Part shown: in pieces, positions 1-11,600 of the stretch | How positions within the stretch are numbered: the stretch's first letter is position 1 | Layout: the number at the start of each line of letters is the position of its first letter | Source: Leucophora obtusa | Lineage: Eukaryota; Arthropoda; Insecta; Diptera; Anthomyiidae | Direction: 5' to 3' | Assembly (NCBI GenBank): GCA_949987735.1 | Contig: OX465296.1 | Span: 223,268,546-223,332,545 of the forward strand | DNA: 64,000 nucleotides | Translations under genes and position numbers: made by a program | The notes under the pieces: generated by a model | Told to the model about the DNA's origin: nothing | Seen by the model: the letters and a program-made list of their open reading frames with translations, nothing else | The model's database searches: none

Positions 1-60
1 CTCTTATTTTTAAGTAAATGAATGTTCTTTTTAGTTTGACTCTAGAATTTTATTTATAAA

Positions 61-470
61 TTAACGTTTTCTTCTACTGAACGGCAGAAAACAGGCTTTG
101 AATTCAGTGAACGTAATTTTTTTTTCAATCCAGTGAACGTATTGTTTTTCAATTCAGTGAACGTATATTGTTTTTTAATTCTGTGAACGTAGTTTTTTCA
201 ATTCGGTGAACGTAGTTTTTTTTCAATTCACTGAACGAAAATGAAATTGAACGAATTCAGTAAGGAATTAATTCACTTTTTTTCCATTCGATTTATAAAA
301 TTAATTGAATTGAATTCATTTGATTTAATAAAAAGAACTATAGTAATATCGTTCAGTTGAACGAATTCAGTGAATTACTTAAGAAAAGGAATTCATTCAA
401 TTCCGGACAAAATTGAATTCGATCGGTAGTGAATACATTGAAAAAGAAATTAATCCTTCAAAGCTCTGGT
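61..470. repeat. Dispersed repeat R1 with internal minisatellite, copy 1
   Basis: A run of units of about 30 bp built on AATTCAGTGAACGTA plus a T-tract (about 100-240) is followed by a GAATTC-rich tail. A second copy at 15881-16325 shares the same entry (CTGAACGGCAGAAAACAGGC) and the same exit (...TTCAAAGCTCTG), so this is a mobile or dispersed family, not local slippage only. The unit number and T-tract length differ between copies. No coding capacity and no superfamily recognised. Confidence 0.7.
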
Positions 471-531
471 TACGAATTCTAAGCATTTTATGTAGTTTAA
501 ATTTTTTTGCTGTTGTTCTCAATGAAATTTC

Positions 532-937
532 TAGTGTCCGACCGAGTATTCGGCTTCGGAGTTCAGCCAAAAAGAGATGTTCGGCCAAGTTAGGTGTTCG
601 GCTAAATTTTGGCCGAATACCGAACTTTACTATAAATCAATATTTTGCAACATTTAGCTCTTTAATTTTGTATAGTAACTTATAAATATGCACATATTTA
701 ACTTAATTATTACTTAAAGAGCGAAAAATACAACTTTTTTATGTTTTTACAATTTAGAAATATTTAGAAATTGGTTTCCGCATTTTTGAATTTGAAAAAG
801 TTGCATGAAATTGTATTTTTGTTCAAACATAAAAGTATTCGGCTTCGGCTTCGGTTTCGGCCGAAGTTAGTAATTTTGGCCGAAGTTCGGCTTTGGCTTC
901 AGTTCGGCCTTAAAAAAGTAAGTTCGGTCGGACACTA
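532..937. mobile_element. hAT-type foldback element with TTCGGC-rich arms
   Basis: Termini TAGTGTCCGACC and GGTCGGACACTA are perfect inverted repeats, flanked on both sides by the 8-bp direct repeat GAAATTTC (524-531 and 938-945). An 8-bp duplication plus a TAG- terminus is the hAT signature. The arms are mostly diverged TTCGGC hexamers in opposite orientation. It is non-autonomous. The duplication is itself palindromic, so it could also be read as part of the inverted repeat. Confidence 0.75.
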
Positions 938-945
938 GAAATTTC

Positions 946-1488
946 TTTCACTGTATGTTATTTAGTGCCAATATTGCAAAGTTGAAATTGTATTTAAATT
1001 TATTTAAATTTTATTTCATCGATTGATATTATAGTCTTAACTTAATTTTACTGACAGAGTAAACTTTGACCCATTTACAAATAACAATAAAAATAAATGA
1101 ACATTTTCTCTGTGTGTTATTTAACATAGAAAAGGCATGCAAAATCATGTTTACATTAACAATAAATACAAAAAATAAAATAACATAAAAAAAGGAACAC
1201 CACATTGTGTATATGTATTTATTTGTATGTATTTGTTTCTTGATACAGAGAATTATACAAAACAATAGAAAACAATAAAATTAAAATAGATTCCTTTAGC
1301 ATGATATTGTTAAAAACCTGAACTCCCTCAACTTGCTATTGCTGCAACATTACATACTTGCATACTAGTATTTTTATAACAACAATGAGAAGAAATCATT
1401 TTGACAGGATTTTGAAAATTAATTCCAGTCATTTAAATTACAATACTAAACATACTATAGAAATTTTATACGTACAAATATGTATCAC
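946..1488. other. Unannotated A+T-rich stretch
   Basis: A+T-rich single-copy-looking DNA. No gene, tRNA or terminal repeat was seen; short open frames here show no recognisable protein. Confidence 0.5.
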
Positions 1489-1876
1489 TAGGGTTATAAC
1501 TTCTTCAATTTGGAACAAAAATCTCGATTTGAAACAAAAACCTCCATAAAAAGCGATAGAAATCGCTTTGTTGTTTTTTCACGTTTTTATCATAATCATT
1601 TACCAAAATTAGTGCACCAAATATTTTAAAATATTTTTTATATGATGTGTTCGTCATTACACATTATTTGGCTTTAATAACACTTAAAATTTAGGGCAAA
1701 TTTATTCAAATAGCAAATTCATATTGCAAACTTTAAGAAGGTTTATACGGAAACTTTTCTGTAAACCACTAAAAAGTAATATCATGTTTCCTAATACTTT
1801 TTTTTATGAACTTTACCGCTAGGATATTTAAAATTTTATACTTCATACAACAAAAACATCAAAAGTTATAACCCTA
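1489..1876. mobile_element. hAT-type MITE, TAGGGTTATAACTT termini
   Basis: Left end TAGGGTTATAACTT and right end AAGTTATAACCCTA are inverted repeats. Flanks TGTATCAC and TATATCAC match at 7 of 8 positions when one extra A at the right end is allowed, consistent with an aged 8-bp duplication. No transposase inside. Confidence 0.55.
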
Positions 1877-2297
1877 ATATATCACATACAAACAGTATTT
1901 AAGAAAATACAACACAATCATAGATTATTTAAATATCATCAACTATAACATCATCATGATGTATATCTCGATTATGATGATGATGATGATGTAGATGTTA
2001 ATGTTTATCATATGAAACATTACCAACAAAATTCAATTCGTTACAATACAACACAATATGAAGTTACAATTCGAAACTATATCATGGAAATACAACAATA
2101 CAACAACTAACTAGAAGACAACTAAACGGAAACGGAACGAGCAACTAAGCAAAGCTAAGCTAAACAGAGCAAAGTAAGCTAAACAACAAACAACCTTTCA
2201 TCTATACTATTCAAATCATACAAGCAACTCTACAATACAATAAAACCAAGAGATTTTGCTTGTATTTCTTTATCAAATACACAATATGTATGTGTAT
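1877..2297. other. Intergenic stretch with ATG/ATC microsatellite
   Basis: Contains an imperfect GATGAT/ATCATC trinucleotide run at about 1935-1995 and a small cluster of AAGCTAA-like words at 2140-2190. Nothing else recognised. Confidence 0.5.
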
Positions 2298-2609
2298 TAG
2301 GCTGGAGCGTGAAAAGTGAACTTTCGAGTTCGGCATCGGATCTAAGCGGGATCGATAGTAATGTGCATAGAACCAATATATTATATATATGAAACTCCAG
2401 CTGAATCTTAAGTTGTCTTTAGGTTTCTCTGAGCCACCGAAAATTCTCCATATTTAAAGTTTTGGGTTAATTAAACAATAATGCACAATTCAAAATCGAT
2501 CAAAATTTTTATTTCTTTTTATCCTAAATACACTGAATGAAGCCCACAGATAAAGGTATAAAAATTGCTGGAGGATCAATTAAGGGTCATACGAAACAAC
2601 AAAAAGAAA

Positions 2610-3010
2610 TATATATTTAGTTGTGGAGGCTGCTAATTACGAATCTGTGATCAGAATTAACAAATTCAAAATGAATTTTAAAAAGTTTGTATTCTGATTC
2701 TAAAAGACACATTTCTAAATGACTTTGGGTCACTGATCACGAATCTGAAACCAAAAATTTAAAATAACAGATCCAGTAGGGCAGTGATTATTTAAAATTT
2801 CCCGCGATATTGGATCTGCCATTTTGTGTTCCAAATTTCTGGTTTCAGATTCGTGATCAGGGTGACCCAAAGCCATTTGCAAATGTATCTTTTTGTTTTT
2901 TAGATGCAAAATATTATCTTTTTAAAATTAACGGCCGCCAATTTGGGTTTTCAAATTATGATCTCAGATTCGCAATTAGCAGAATCCAAAACTTCCAATA
3001 TGATCTTTTT
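2610..3010. repeat. Foldback segment (GATCACGAATCTG arms)
   Basis: The words GATCACGAATCTGAAACCA (about 2736) and GGTTTCAGATTCGTGATC (about 2842) are inverted, and outer words such as TTGCTAATTACGAATCTG recur inverted near 2970-2985. The GGATC(T/C)GCCAT words at 2812 recur at 38280 and 38408, so this belongs to a dispersed family. The open frame at 2810-3025 reads through the palindrome and is not a gene. Confidence 0.5.
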
Positions 3011-3779
3011 TCAATATCAACCTAAATCGATCTTCCAGCTATTTTTGTTCTTTTTTACATTGACTCAATGAACTGTGCTACACTAATCTGTAAAAAATAA
3101 TGGGCGTAGACTACCCACTTTATAGACGCAGAGAAAAGATATGGTTGCAATATGATCACAGCTACTGTGCTACTGTCATACATGGTTGTTGCAATCAAAT
3201 TATTAATGTATTAATCATATTTTACAAATGATATTTTCGCCTATAATCATTTTATAGTTAAAATCTCTCTTTTTCGGTTATCGGTTATCATATTATTTCT
3301 CTCGTCTACAATCATACATTATCTGGAAAATCATATTCCTCTCTTCTGAGATGATCAGTATATTTTTCTAAGAGCCTCATCTATCAGTTAGTGTCAGTCT
3401 TGTTTAAGATTTTGCGAAAAGAAGTTGTAAGAAGCACTAAAATAAATAATATAATATATATGTATTTAAAAAAAAAATACTTAAAAAATAGAAAAATATC
3501 TTATTGGTATTCATTTTAATAGCGACATCGTTTTTGGAAGAAAGAACTCGCTCTACCCAAGAAGTCTAGGGAGATATAGATTGTTAAGCAATCCTCAAAT
3601 ATGCAATAAAGTGTTTAGTGCTATAAATTGAAAAAAGTATTTTTTTTTTTTATTTTTTGTACTCACGTAGCAAAAAGATTGTTTCAGAGCGTCTTTAATA
3701 AGAATTGTGATAGATTATAGTTTTGTACGAAAAAAAATTGAAGAAAAGTGCAAAATTAAAAAAAAAAAAAAATGTAAGT

Positions 3780-4160
3780 GCACGACGAAATGATCATAAT
3801 ATTTTCGTACTGCTTATATTATGTGCCTGATGATCATAATATGATTCCAAATGATCACAAAATTTTCTTCATTATAATATGATCACCAAAAACATGTTAT
3901 GATAATTTCGGATGCATTGTAAAATTGTATTTTTAACAATATTTTTCTACGCGCTGTTATCAAATGTTTCCATAATTTATTATTAGTTAAATATAAGTGA
4001 TAACTAAAATTAATTTAAATTATTTAAGTTTGTAAATTAGTCATTGAATAAATAAATGTTCTATTTTGAATAACACAGATCGTGCACAGATTTTTCACTC
4101 ACCTTCAAGAGAATGCTGGGAAAAAACTATAGGGATCATATTATGATATACAGGACTATA
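3780..4160. repeat. ATGATCATAATAT-rich repeat, copy 1
   Basis: Diverged tandem words of the type ATGATCATAATAT, ending near AGAGAATGCTGGGAAAAAAC. Related sequence in opposite orientation lies at 62560-62760 (GTTTTCCAATCATTCTCTTG and ATAATATGATCC words), so it is a dispersed element. Confidence 0.45.
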
Positions 4161-4551
4161 GAACAGGTCTTTTTGACACCGGTTCCATGGAACAGTTTCT
4201 AGAACTGATTTCTGGGAGTCGAAGTGTAAGGTTCCACTGTCGCAGAACCAGTTCTATAACTGGTTCTGGAATCGGTTCCAAAGCAATCTCTTGTAGTTTG
4301 GAGGAAAACAACCTGCTGCTTTAGGGACAAACTCACGCGAAAATCACCGATGAAAGAACATAAAGTAGAACAGGTTGCATGCAAGTACAAGTTGTTCTAC
4401 AACCGGTTCTTTGCATCTGACAAGTTGGCTGGGCTGCAAAAAACTACAGGTCACAATTTTGATGAAGATAATGGAAGAAATTTGGTATAAAAGTTTCTAT
4501 TGTCAAAAGGATTAAAAATGCTAATAATCGCAAATTGTTTGAGGAATCTTA

Positions 4552-5206
4552 CACTAATAGAAAAAAGTCTGTAAAAAATTTAGTTAAAACTACTAAAAAT
4601 TAGGTAAAAATGATGCTGCAGAAAAAAACTGCTAAATTATCAGATTATTTGTTCTATATATTAGTAATATAGGAACAGCAAAAATAAAACTGTTAAATAT
4701 ACAGAATTTTAGTTATATTTGAGCTAAGTTTTTGTAAATGGAGAATAGCAAATTAACCTGCTAAAATCAGCAAAATATTTTAAATTTTCGAAGTTTTTTT
4801 TAAATGCAAATGAAAATCGAGCATTTTGAAAACAGCAACAAGTTTTTAGCAAATATTTCTGCTGATTTTAGCAGAATAGACTGCTGTTTGCATTCAACTA
4901 ATTTTAGCTTAAAAATAGCAACATTTTTTGTAGATTTAACAGTTTATTTTTGCTATTTTTAGTCTACAAATATTTAGCACAATTTTCTGCAAATTTTACA
5001 GTACAATTTGCTATTTGCAATTAACTAAAAGGTACCTTAAATATTACCAAAATTCTGTAAATTTAACAGTTTTAATTTTGCTGGTCTCATTTTACTAGTA
5101 TTTAATAAAAAAATCTGCTAATTTTAGCAGTTTTTTCTGCAGCATCATTTTTAACTAATTTTTAATAACTTTTTCTCCTTATTTTACAGATTTATTTCTA
5201 TGAGTG
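4552..5206. mobile_element. CACTMATAG foldback MITE with TA duplication, copy 1
   Basis: The ends CACTAATAGAAAAAAGTCTG and CAGATTTATTTCTATGAGTG are inverted repeats flanked by TA on each side. The whole interior folds back: words such as GCTAAAATCAGCA and CTGTTAAATATACAG appear in both orientations. There is no ORF. The same family is at 25138-26323, 40469-40759 and, as fragments, at 27036-27650, 41854-42075 and 60687-61060. The TA duplication fits a Tc1/mariner-type mobiliser. Confidence 0.75.
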
Positions 5207-5689
5207 TACTAATTCGTAAAGTAGAACTCGAGACCTAACCGTTTGACTTAGCTTTGGGACTTGCGGGAGAAAACTGTTCTAAACTAAAAATATTTTAATT
5301 TTACTCTGAGTGCGTAATTGACAAAAAACACACAAAAGATACAGTTCATACAATTAAACGGTATATAATTCTCACATTTTTGATTTTGTTTACTCTATTT
5401 AATATCTTTGTGCAGACATCTGCAGAGTTGGGTGATGACAGTATGTAGAGATTCAAAATTGCGGTTTGTTCTGCGTTTATTTCTTTTATATGGAGTTTTG
5501 ACAATTAAAACGCTCTCCACACATACACTAAATGTACAAACACATACATGTAAAGAAAATGTGAATGTATGTATAATAGAACCGTCACCGCAGCCGCAGT
5601 TATTTAATTTGTTTCTTCTCTGCGCAGCGGAATCCGCAGCCGCAAGGTTGTATCTCTACTCAGTGTCATATTAAATTTTTTACATGAGG

Positions 5690-6180
5690 TAGAACAATAT
5701 TTTACCTAAATTTATGACTAATAAAAAACGTTACTATAATTTTTAATCCCTTAGATTCTAAAAGAATTTCCCTATGGAAAAACTTCAGATTTTTAGAACT
5801 TTTGCCTAATGAAAAAACTTTTTTCCTACAGGAAAATCCTTACACCCAGGGCACTCTTTCCAAAAAAAAAAATCAAACCTAGAAGGTTTTCCCTAAGAAT
5901 TTGAGTACTTTTTAAAAATGTTTCAGACACAGCAACCTTTTTTTCTACAGAAAACTTTTTTCTTAGAACTTAGTTTCCTACAGGGTTTTCTAAAGTCCTC
6001 GAAATCTGGTGGTTTTTTATAACAAGAGTCCTCAGAATTTGTAAGTTTTCACTATAGGAAAAACTGCTCAGAAATGGAAATTTTTCTTAAGGATAAAGAG
6101 GGATTTTCTATTGCAAAAGTCCCAGGACTTTGTCTTTGGGCCAAAATAAGTCGGTAATAAGGTAAAATATTTTTTTTTTT
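5690..6180. repeat. Degenerate TTTTCC/GGAAAA palindromic region
   Basis: Many short interleaved inverted words (CCTATGGAAAAAC, TTTTTCCTACAGGAAAATCC, CACTATAGGAAAAACTG) give a low-order foldback. No ends or flanking duplication could be fixed. The preceding 5210-5690 shows nothing else recognised. Confidence 0.35.
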
Positions 6181-6230
6181 TTTGGTATTGCAAACATAAG
6201 TATAAACTCAAATACTGTCTGTCCACTTAG

Positions 6231-6356
6231 GCCTGATTACTGAATGTCCAGTTAGCAGCTAACTGGGACTTTAACTGACACATTTGTTGTTGTTGCCCAT
6301 ATAAAATTTGAATTTAACTGCCGGCTAAATTTTAACTGGACATTCAGTAATCGGGC
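6231..6356. mobile_element. Short palindromic MITE
   Basis: GCCTGATTACTGAATGTCCAG at the left and its inverse CTGGACATTCAGTAATCGGGC at the right form a hairpin of about 24 bp per arm with one mismatch. No clear target duplication. Confidence 0.55.
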
Positions 6357-6472
6357 TTCATTGGTGTAGGGTATAAAAATATAGTAAGGCAAAAAATATA
6401 AATTTGTACATGTTTTAAATTCAGTAATTTATTTTGTCTAAATGGAAAGCTTGGTTTCCACGCTCCAGCCTA

Positions 6473-7392
6473 ACGTTTATACAAGGCAACACACTCACAC
6501 TTATTTAAACTCACTTTTTTGTACTACCGTTGTATAATCTGTAGACAAAATAAAAAAAAAAATGTAAATATACATGTTGGGAGTATAGAGAGATAAGCAA
6601 TAAGTTCAGTGTGAATTATGACTGCCATTATTTTTATATAGGGGCCTATGAGCTACATTTATTTTTGTTTATACCCTACAGATCTTACAATGGAATTAAG
6701 TTACATTTTTTAGAGAATCTATGAATAAATTTTAAAGTTATGAAAATTTGTTTAAAAAAAAAACTATGTCAATAAAATGAAATTTTTGTTGAATATCGAG
6801 TCAGTGAGGTCAGCGGTATCCATAACGCTATTTTTTGATTTTTTTTTGCTGAACATATCTTCAGCTTATTATTGGTTTGGCTCATATTGCCAAAAAGTCG
6901 GCATCAAGAAAAACGACAAAGAATGCTTATATCAATTTTTCTTAATATATTTTAAACAAAAGTACAAATTACGTATTTTCGGGTCCCGCTATAGACCCAC
7001 CTTCAGTATTCATGCCTTTATGGGTTAATAATTGATAATGATCTATTTATATTGACTGACTAAGACAACAAAGGTAAACACAACTCAATTAGACTAACAT
7101 CAACAAAATTTTAATAATGCCAGTTTTATCCTCTGTTATTACTATTTTTGCTTTGAACTTTTATTCTTAAAGTATCGCAGCTGATTCGATTCAACTTATC
7201 AGCTTGTGAATCATAGATTTATTGAACGACAACGAACCATTTATTTTAAATTTTAATAACATATTCTAATTATTTTTAATCTACAATATAAATTCATGTT
7301 GATATTTAAATATATATATATTCCCATCGTTCCTATAAGGAGCATAGGGCCTTATATTAAACAATAAGCCACATTAAATTATATATTTCACT
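6473..7392. other. Unannotated A+T-rich stretch
   Basis: No recognisable gene, terminal repeat or RNA. The longest frame (6777-7028) gives an 83-residue hydrophobic translation without a recognisable domain and is probably chance. Confidence 0.45.
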
Positions 7393-7554
7393 ATATGTGA
7401 CAGCGCATAGAGAAATGGACCTAAGGGTAAAAAAATCAATTTTTTTTTTTTTTTGTGGACAACAGCTGAGCATTGAATGAGACCGATCCCATGCTCTCCT
7501 GACCTTAGGTCCCTTTCTATCCTTAGGTTCCTTTCTATTTTGCGCGTCACATAT
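7393..7554. mobile_element. Foldback MITE with TATGTGAC termini
   Basis: TATGTGACAGCGCATAGA at the left faces TCTATTTTGCGCGTCACATA at the right; GGACCTAAGG and CCTTAGGTTC/CCTTAGGTCC words also pair. The T-tract lies between. No coding capacity. Confidence 0.5.
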
Positions 7555-7679
7555 GTGCTCTGAGTTATGATCTCAGTTATTATATTTTTGTGAATTTTAG
7601 AAGAGTTACTGAAATTATTTTTATTGGTTTACTTTAAATAAATTTATACAAGTACATTTATTTATTTTACATAAAATTT

Positions 7680-7797
7680 TTTCGATTAATTGATAATTTT
7701 TGAAATTTTGTTCAACTAATCGGTTAACAAAAAACCGGAGTAATTATTTGCACGTTTAATCGATTAAAATAAAAAGTCGATTAATTGAATACCCTAG
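7680..7797. repeat. Fragment of an AATCGATTAA-type terminal repeat
   Basis: Repeated CGATTAATTG / TTAATCGATT words end in GAATACCCTA, resembling one end of a TAGGGTATTC-type hAT element. The partner end was not found. Confidence 0.3.
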
Positions 7798-7859
7798 ACA
7801 GAACTGAGTGTCGTAAACTGATTTGTTCGTTTATGGGACTTAGGCAAAAAAAAAAAAAA

Positions 7860-8788
7860 TATATGACCTCTGGAATTAAAAAAGAAAAAAAACCAAAATT
7901 ATTTTTTGGAGGGGCTCGGACCCGGAAGTCCGGTTGGGGAAAAAAATGGGGGAACATAGTAACATGTAAGTGTGGGTTCTCAAGTTAAAGGAAATTGTCT
8001 CACGATTCCAAAAATGTTATTATTTTTATATCCATAACACGTAGCCCTAACTAGAGCCATTTTTCGACTAAAAAGGGGGGTCGAAAAAAGTAAAATCTCA
8101 ATATGAACGAAAATGGTACTCAAATGAAAGGAAAATTTCTCACGATTTCAAAGATGATGTTTTTTTTACTAATCCGTTGGACGTGAATCGAATTAGAGGT
8201 ATTTTGTTAAATATTAAATATTAAAAAAAGCCTAAAATCACATTATTTTAGTTTTGGTAAAACCCTGTAAACTTCAATTTTTTGTTGTTTATTTTGAAGA
8301 TTTGGAACACAAGAGGCAGTTGGAAGTGTAAATGACAAAAGGAGACACATTTTTATTGATGAGAAATGCAATTTCAGAACTGATATAGTTGAATTACGCC
8401 GCATGAAAATTTTTTTTTAATTTAGGTATACCGATTTTTGACAAAAAATTTTTATATTTTTATTTTTATGCGTTCGTCGATTATTGAAAAAAAAATAGTC
8501 TTTGAAGTCATGGGGATATTTTCTATCCTTTGAGTACCATTTTACCATACAAAAAAATTTCATCATTTTCAGTCCCCCCTCTTAAGGGACTAAAATGGCT
8601 CTAGTTAGGGCTACGTTTTATGGATTAAAAAATAATAACATTTTTGAAATCGTAAGACAATTTCCTTTAATTTGAGTACTCACACTTACATGTAACTATG
8701 TCCCCCGTTTTTTGCCCCCCACGGGCCACCTGGGGCCGAGCCCCTCCAAAAATTAATTTCGGTTTTTAATTCCAGAGAGGGTCATATT
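7860..8788. mobile_element. Large inverted-repeat element, about 0.93 kb
   Basis: Two arms of about 220 bp: left 7860-8080 (ATATGACCTCTGGAATT ... CTAACTAGAGCCATTTT) and right 8570-8788 in inverse order (AAAATGGCTCTAGTTAGG ... AATTCCAGAGAGGGTCATAT). Arms carry a C/G-rich patch (GGAGGGGCTCGG / CCGAGCCCCTCC) unusual for the window. No ORF. The right edge abuts a mini-me copy, whose insertion may have removed the true end. Confidence 0.7.
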
Positions 8789-9625
8789 TATACCCTACAC
8801 CACTATGTGGTCAGGGTATTATAAGTTTGTACTGATGTTTGTAACACCAAAAAATATTGGTCGTAGACCCACCTTATAGTATACCGATCGGCTCAGAATT
8901 TTTTTTTATTTCGATTTAACGGTGTCCGTCTGTCCGTCCGTCCGTCTGTCTGTCTGTCCATGCAATTTTGTGCGCACTCTACAGATCGCAAATATTAAGA
9001 TATTTTGATGAAATTTGGTACGCAGACCTATGTTGGCCCAAGGACGAAGCCTATTGATTTTGGTTAACATCGGTCCATGTTTAGACCTAGTGCCCATATA
9101 AGGGTCCTACCAAAATTATACTCTTTATACGCTACAGGTCGTAAATATTAAGATATTTTGATGAAATTTGGTACACAGACCTATATTGGCCCAATAACGC
9201 AGCATATTGATTTTGGTGAACATCGGTCCATGGTTAGACCTAGTGCCCATATAAGGGTCCTACCAAAATTATACTGTTTATACGCTGCAGGTCGCAAATA
9301 TTCAGATATTTTGATGAAATTTGGTACATAGACCTATGTTGGCCCAAGGACGAAGCCTATTGATTTTGGTGAACATCGGTCCATGTTTAGAACTAGTGGC
9401 CATATAAGGGTCCCCCCAAAATTGGCTTGGTTACAAACTGCAGGTCGCAAATATTAAGATATTGTAATGAAATTTGGTGCGCTGACTCACATTATAGAAA
9501 ATTTTGACACAAGCCTCATTTTAACCCATACGAATTTCGGATCCAAACATTAGTTGGCTTTTAACCAGACTGGTGTAGGGTATTGTATAGTCGGCATGCC
9601 CGACTTTAACCTTTTTACTCGTTTT
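8789..9625 (+). mobile_element. mini-me/DINE-1-like (Helitron-related) element, copy A
   Basis: Starts TATACCCTACACCAC, a small hairpin with ATGTGGTCAGGGT, then a conserved core (GTAGACCCACCTTATAGTAT) and a (GTCY)n microsatellite at about 8930-8960. Four internal units of about 152 bp starting at CAGGTCGCAAATATTAAG follow. The 3' part has GGTGTAGGGT (inverse of the 5' ACCCTACACC, a subterminal inverted repeat), the hairpin AGTCGGCATGCCCGACT and the tail TTAACCTTTTTACTCG. No flanking duplication and no ORF, as expected for a Helitron-type non-autonomous element. Open frames here are translations of the repeat. Confidence 0.85.
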
Positions 9626-10547
9626 TTATATGTTTTTGACGAAACCCCATAAACTGCAGTTTAGCCCAATTTTTTTACTTGTTTTTCCAATGAAATTGTA
9701 CAAAATTGATTTTTGTTGAAAAAAAAAAAAAAATTCAATGACGTTTGACGGTATTTTCTTAATTTCGAAAAAACATATTATTACAATAATTTCTAAAAAG
9801 AGTTTTCAATTTCAAAAAAAATAATTGAAAAGAGATAAGAGGGATAATCTAGTTCATATCATTCAAAAGTGTGAATCGTTCAATTGAACTAGTCCGTTCA
9901 TGAACGACCCAACTCTATAGACACATGTGGAAAGGTTTACAAAATATATTGAAGTTTGCACCTTCAAATAAAAATAAGAAAATATTAAATAAAAATTGTT
10001 TTTTATGTTTAGATAAATATATATTTATCTTAAAATCATATGTTTTTTTCTTTAGTTAGATTTTTTATGATTTAAATTAAAAAATACGTACTTTTTGTTA
10101 TTGAAGCGGTATATTTTAATTAAAAAATTAATAAATTCGATTGTTAAATTTGGCTTTAAACTTCAACAAACTCGCTTGTCGCTATTTAGTAGATTTGAGG
10201 TTAAGAAGAAGAATAAATCTTTTTTCTAAAAGTTACAAACACATTAATTTGCAAATCAGACTAGATCTAGTTTCTGCCTTTTTCTATGGACAGGCTTCAT
10301 CAGTGATTTTCCATTAAATTTTATTATTGTTTATATATTATTGTCAGATTGTCTCTATATGATAATTTTTCAACAACCAGTCGGCTGTAAGAATCGAACA
10401 AGTGCATTCCTACATTACCAACGTAACTTTAATAAAGTTCGACAGCTTACCCATCTAAACCGTAGTGTAGTTAATTCATAGTTTTCTTTCAGTCGATATG
10501 AAAATATTGTTTGTTAAAATTTTCTTTTAATGTGTTTTTCTGGCTAC
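9626..10547. other. Unannotated stretch with a hAT-end fragment
   Basis: A+T-rich. The segment 9830-9920 ends CGTTCATGAACGACCCAACTCT, resembling one terminus of a fly hAT-type repeat, but the partner end is not visible. No gene recognised. Confidence 0.35.
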
Positions 10548-10549
10548 TT

Positions 10550-10869
10550 AGCCAGCAATTTTTGAGCGCTCATAAATAAGATTATTAAATTGCTCATAGA
10601 AACGATTATTGTTTTTTTTAAACACTCTTTTTTTGGTAGTAAATATGAACCTAATCCAAAAAGTTGTCTCTACAATCTAAAAAGCTGTCTCAAAACGAGG
10701 GTTAATTTTTCGGACTCAAAGAAGATTCCAAAATTATTTAAATTTATAAGGAAAATTTCGCTTTTATACGCTCTTTTTAGACGGACCACTTTCATAGGAA
10801 AAATTGAAAATTTTTTTATGTTTTTGGAGCTCATTTCTGAGTCATTAATGATCATCTTTGTTTGCTAGG
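10550..10869 (+). mobile_element. CCCAGCCAGC-ended element, degraded copy
   Basis: GCCAGCAATTTTTGAGCGCTC through GATCATCTTTGTTTGCTAGG is an inverted dispersed copy of the better-preserved element at 62935-63292. The terminal CCCAG has decayed here (TTAGCCAGC and GCTAGGTA). Frames on both strands in this interval are repeat translation. Confidence 0.65.
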
Positions 10870-11025
10870 TACTTAATTGAAATAAGTTCAGTAATCAAGT
10901 AACAAACTAGTTGTTTGTATTAACGAAATCAATGGTGGGCTTAATTTTAATTAAAAGTTTAATTGTATTTAACTTGTTTTTTATTTATTTTGATTGCAAT
11001 TACAAACTCTTTTTATCTATGCATA

Positions 11026-11600
11026 TACGGCGGGTCGATTTGTAAGGAGGCAAAAAAATCGCTCAAGTGACAAGGAAAATCGTATTCTAGGCTTCAAAAT
11101 AAGAAACTTTGCCCGAGGAACCATACCTCTAACACGAATTCTGAATCCCCGACTTTTGATGTCCCAAATTTTGAAAAATCCCACTTTGACCCATTTAGAG
11201 TGCCCCACTCGAGTACAAATGTATGACCGACCCCCACTAACTTTAGAGGGACGACCCACCTATGCCAGTGGCATCCCCATACAAACATTTAAAAAATCAC
11301 CATTTTTGGCACTTTACATGAAAAAATGTTTGTATTGGGAACACCCCAGGGGGTTCCAGGGGTGTGCCTCTGGCATAGGTGGGTCGGCCCTCCAATGTTA
11401 GTGGGGGTCGGTCATACATTTGGACTCGATTGGGGCACACTAAATGGATCAAAGTGGGATTTTTCAAAATTTGGGACATCAAAAGTCGGGGATTCAGAAT
11501 TCGTTTTAGAGCTATGGTTCCTCGGGCAAAGTTTCTTATTTTGATCCCTACAATACGATTTTCCTTGTCACTTGGATGATTTTTAAATCGACCCGCCCTA
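11026..11600. mobile_element. Foldback element with GGGCGGGTCGATTT ends, copy 1
   Basis: Arms of about 240 bp are inverted: the left has CGGCGGGTCGATTTGTAAGG ... CACTTTGACCCATTTAGAG, the right its inverse ending AAATCGACCCGCCCTA. The centre is G/C-rich (CACCCCAGGGGGTTCCAGG). Both strands are open for 70-135 codons because the arms lack stops in one frame. A second copy at 20649-21174 shows that those frames are a property of the repeat. Superfamily not assigned. Confidence 0.75.

Larger units (their letters stand above)
2298..6472. mobile_element. Old hAT-like composite element, 4.2 kb, degraded
   Basis: Termini TAGGCTGGAGCGTG (2298) and CACGCTCCAGCCTA (ending 6472) are perfect 14-bp inverted repeats. 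Flanks ATGTGTAT and ACGTTTAT match at 6 of 8 positions, compatible with an eroded 8-bp hAT duplication. The interior holds younger insertions (2610-3010, 4552-5206, 6231-6356) and no recognisable transposase. Two unrelated MITE ends in opposite orientation would give the same picture, so the single-element reading is tentative. Confidence 0.4.

Noticed and set aside
5408..5674. 88-residue frame with a hydrophobic N-terminal part
   Set aside because: Inside the putative 4.2-kb element with no transposase motif or homologue recognised; insufficient to call a gene.
8906..9097. Minus-strand frame containing KHGP...TKINRLRPWANIGL, repeated at 25510, 47423 and 57833
   Set aside because: It is a translation of the mini-me core and internal units, present only where that element is present; no start context or conservation as protein.
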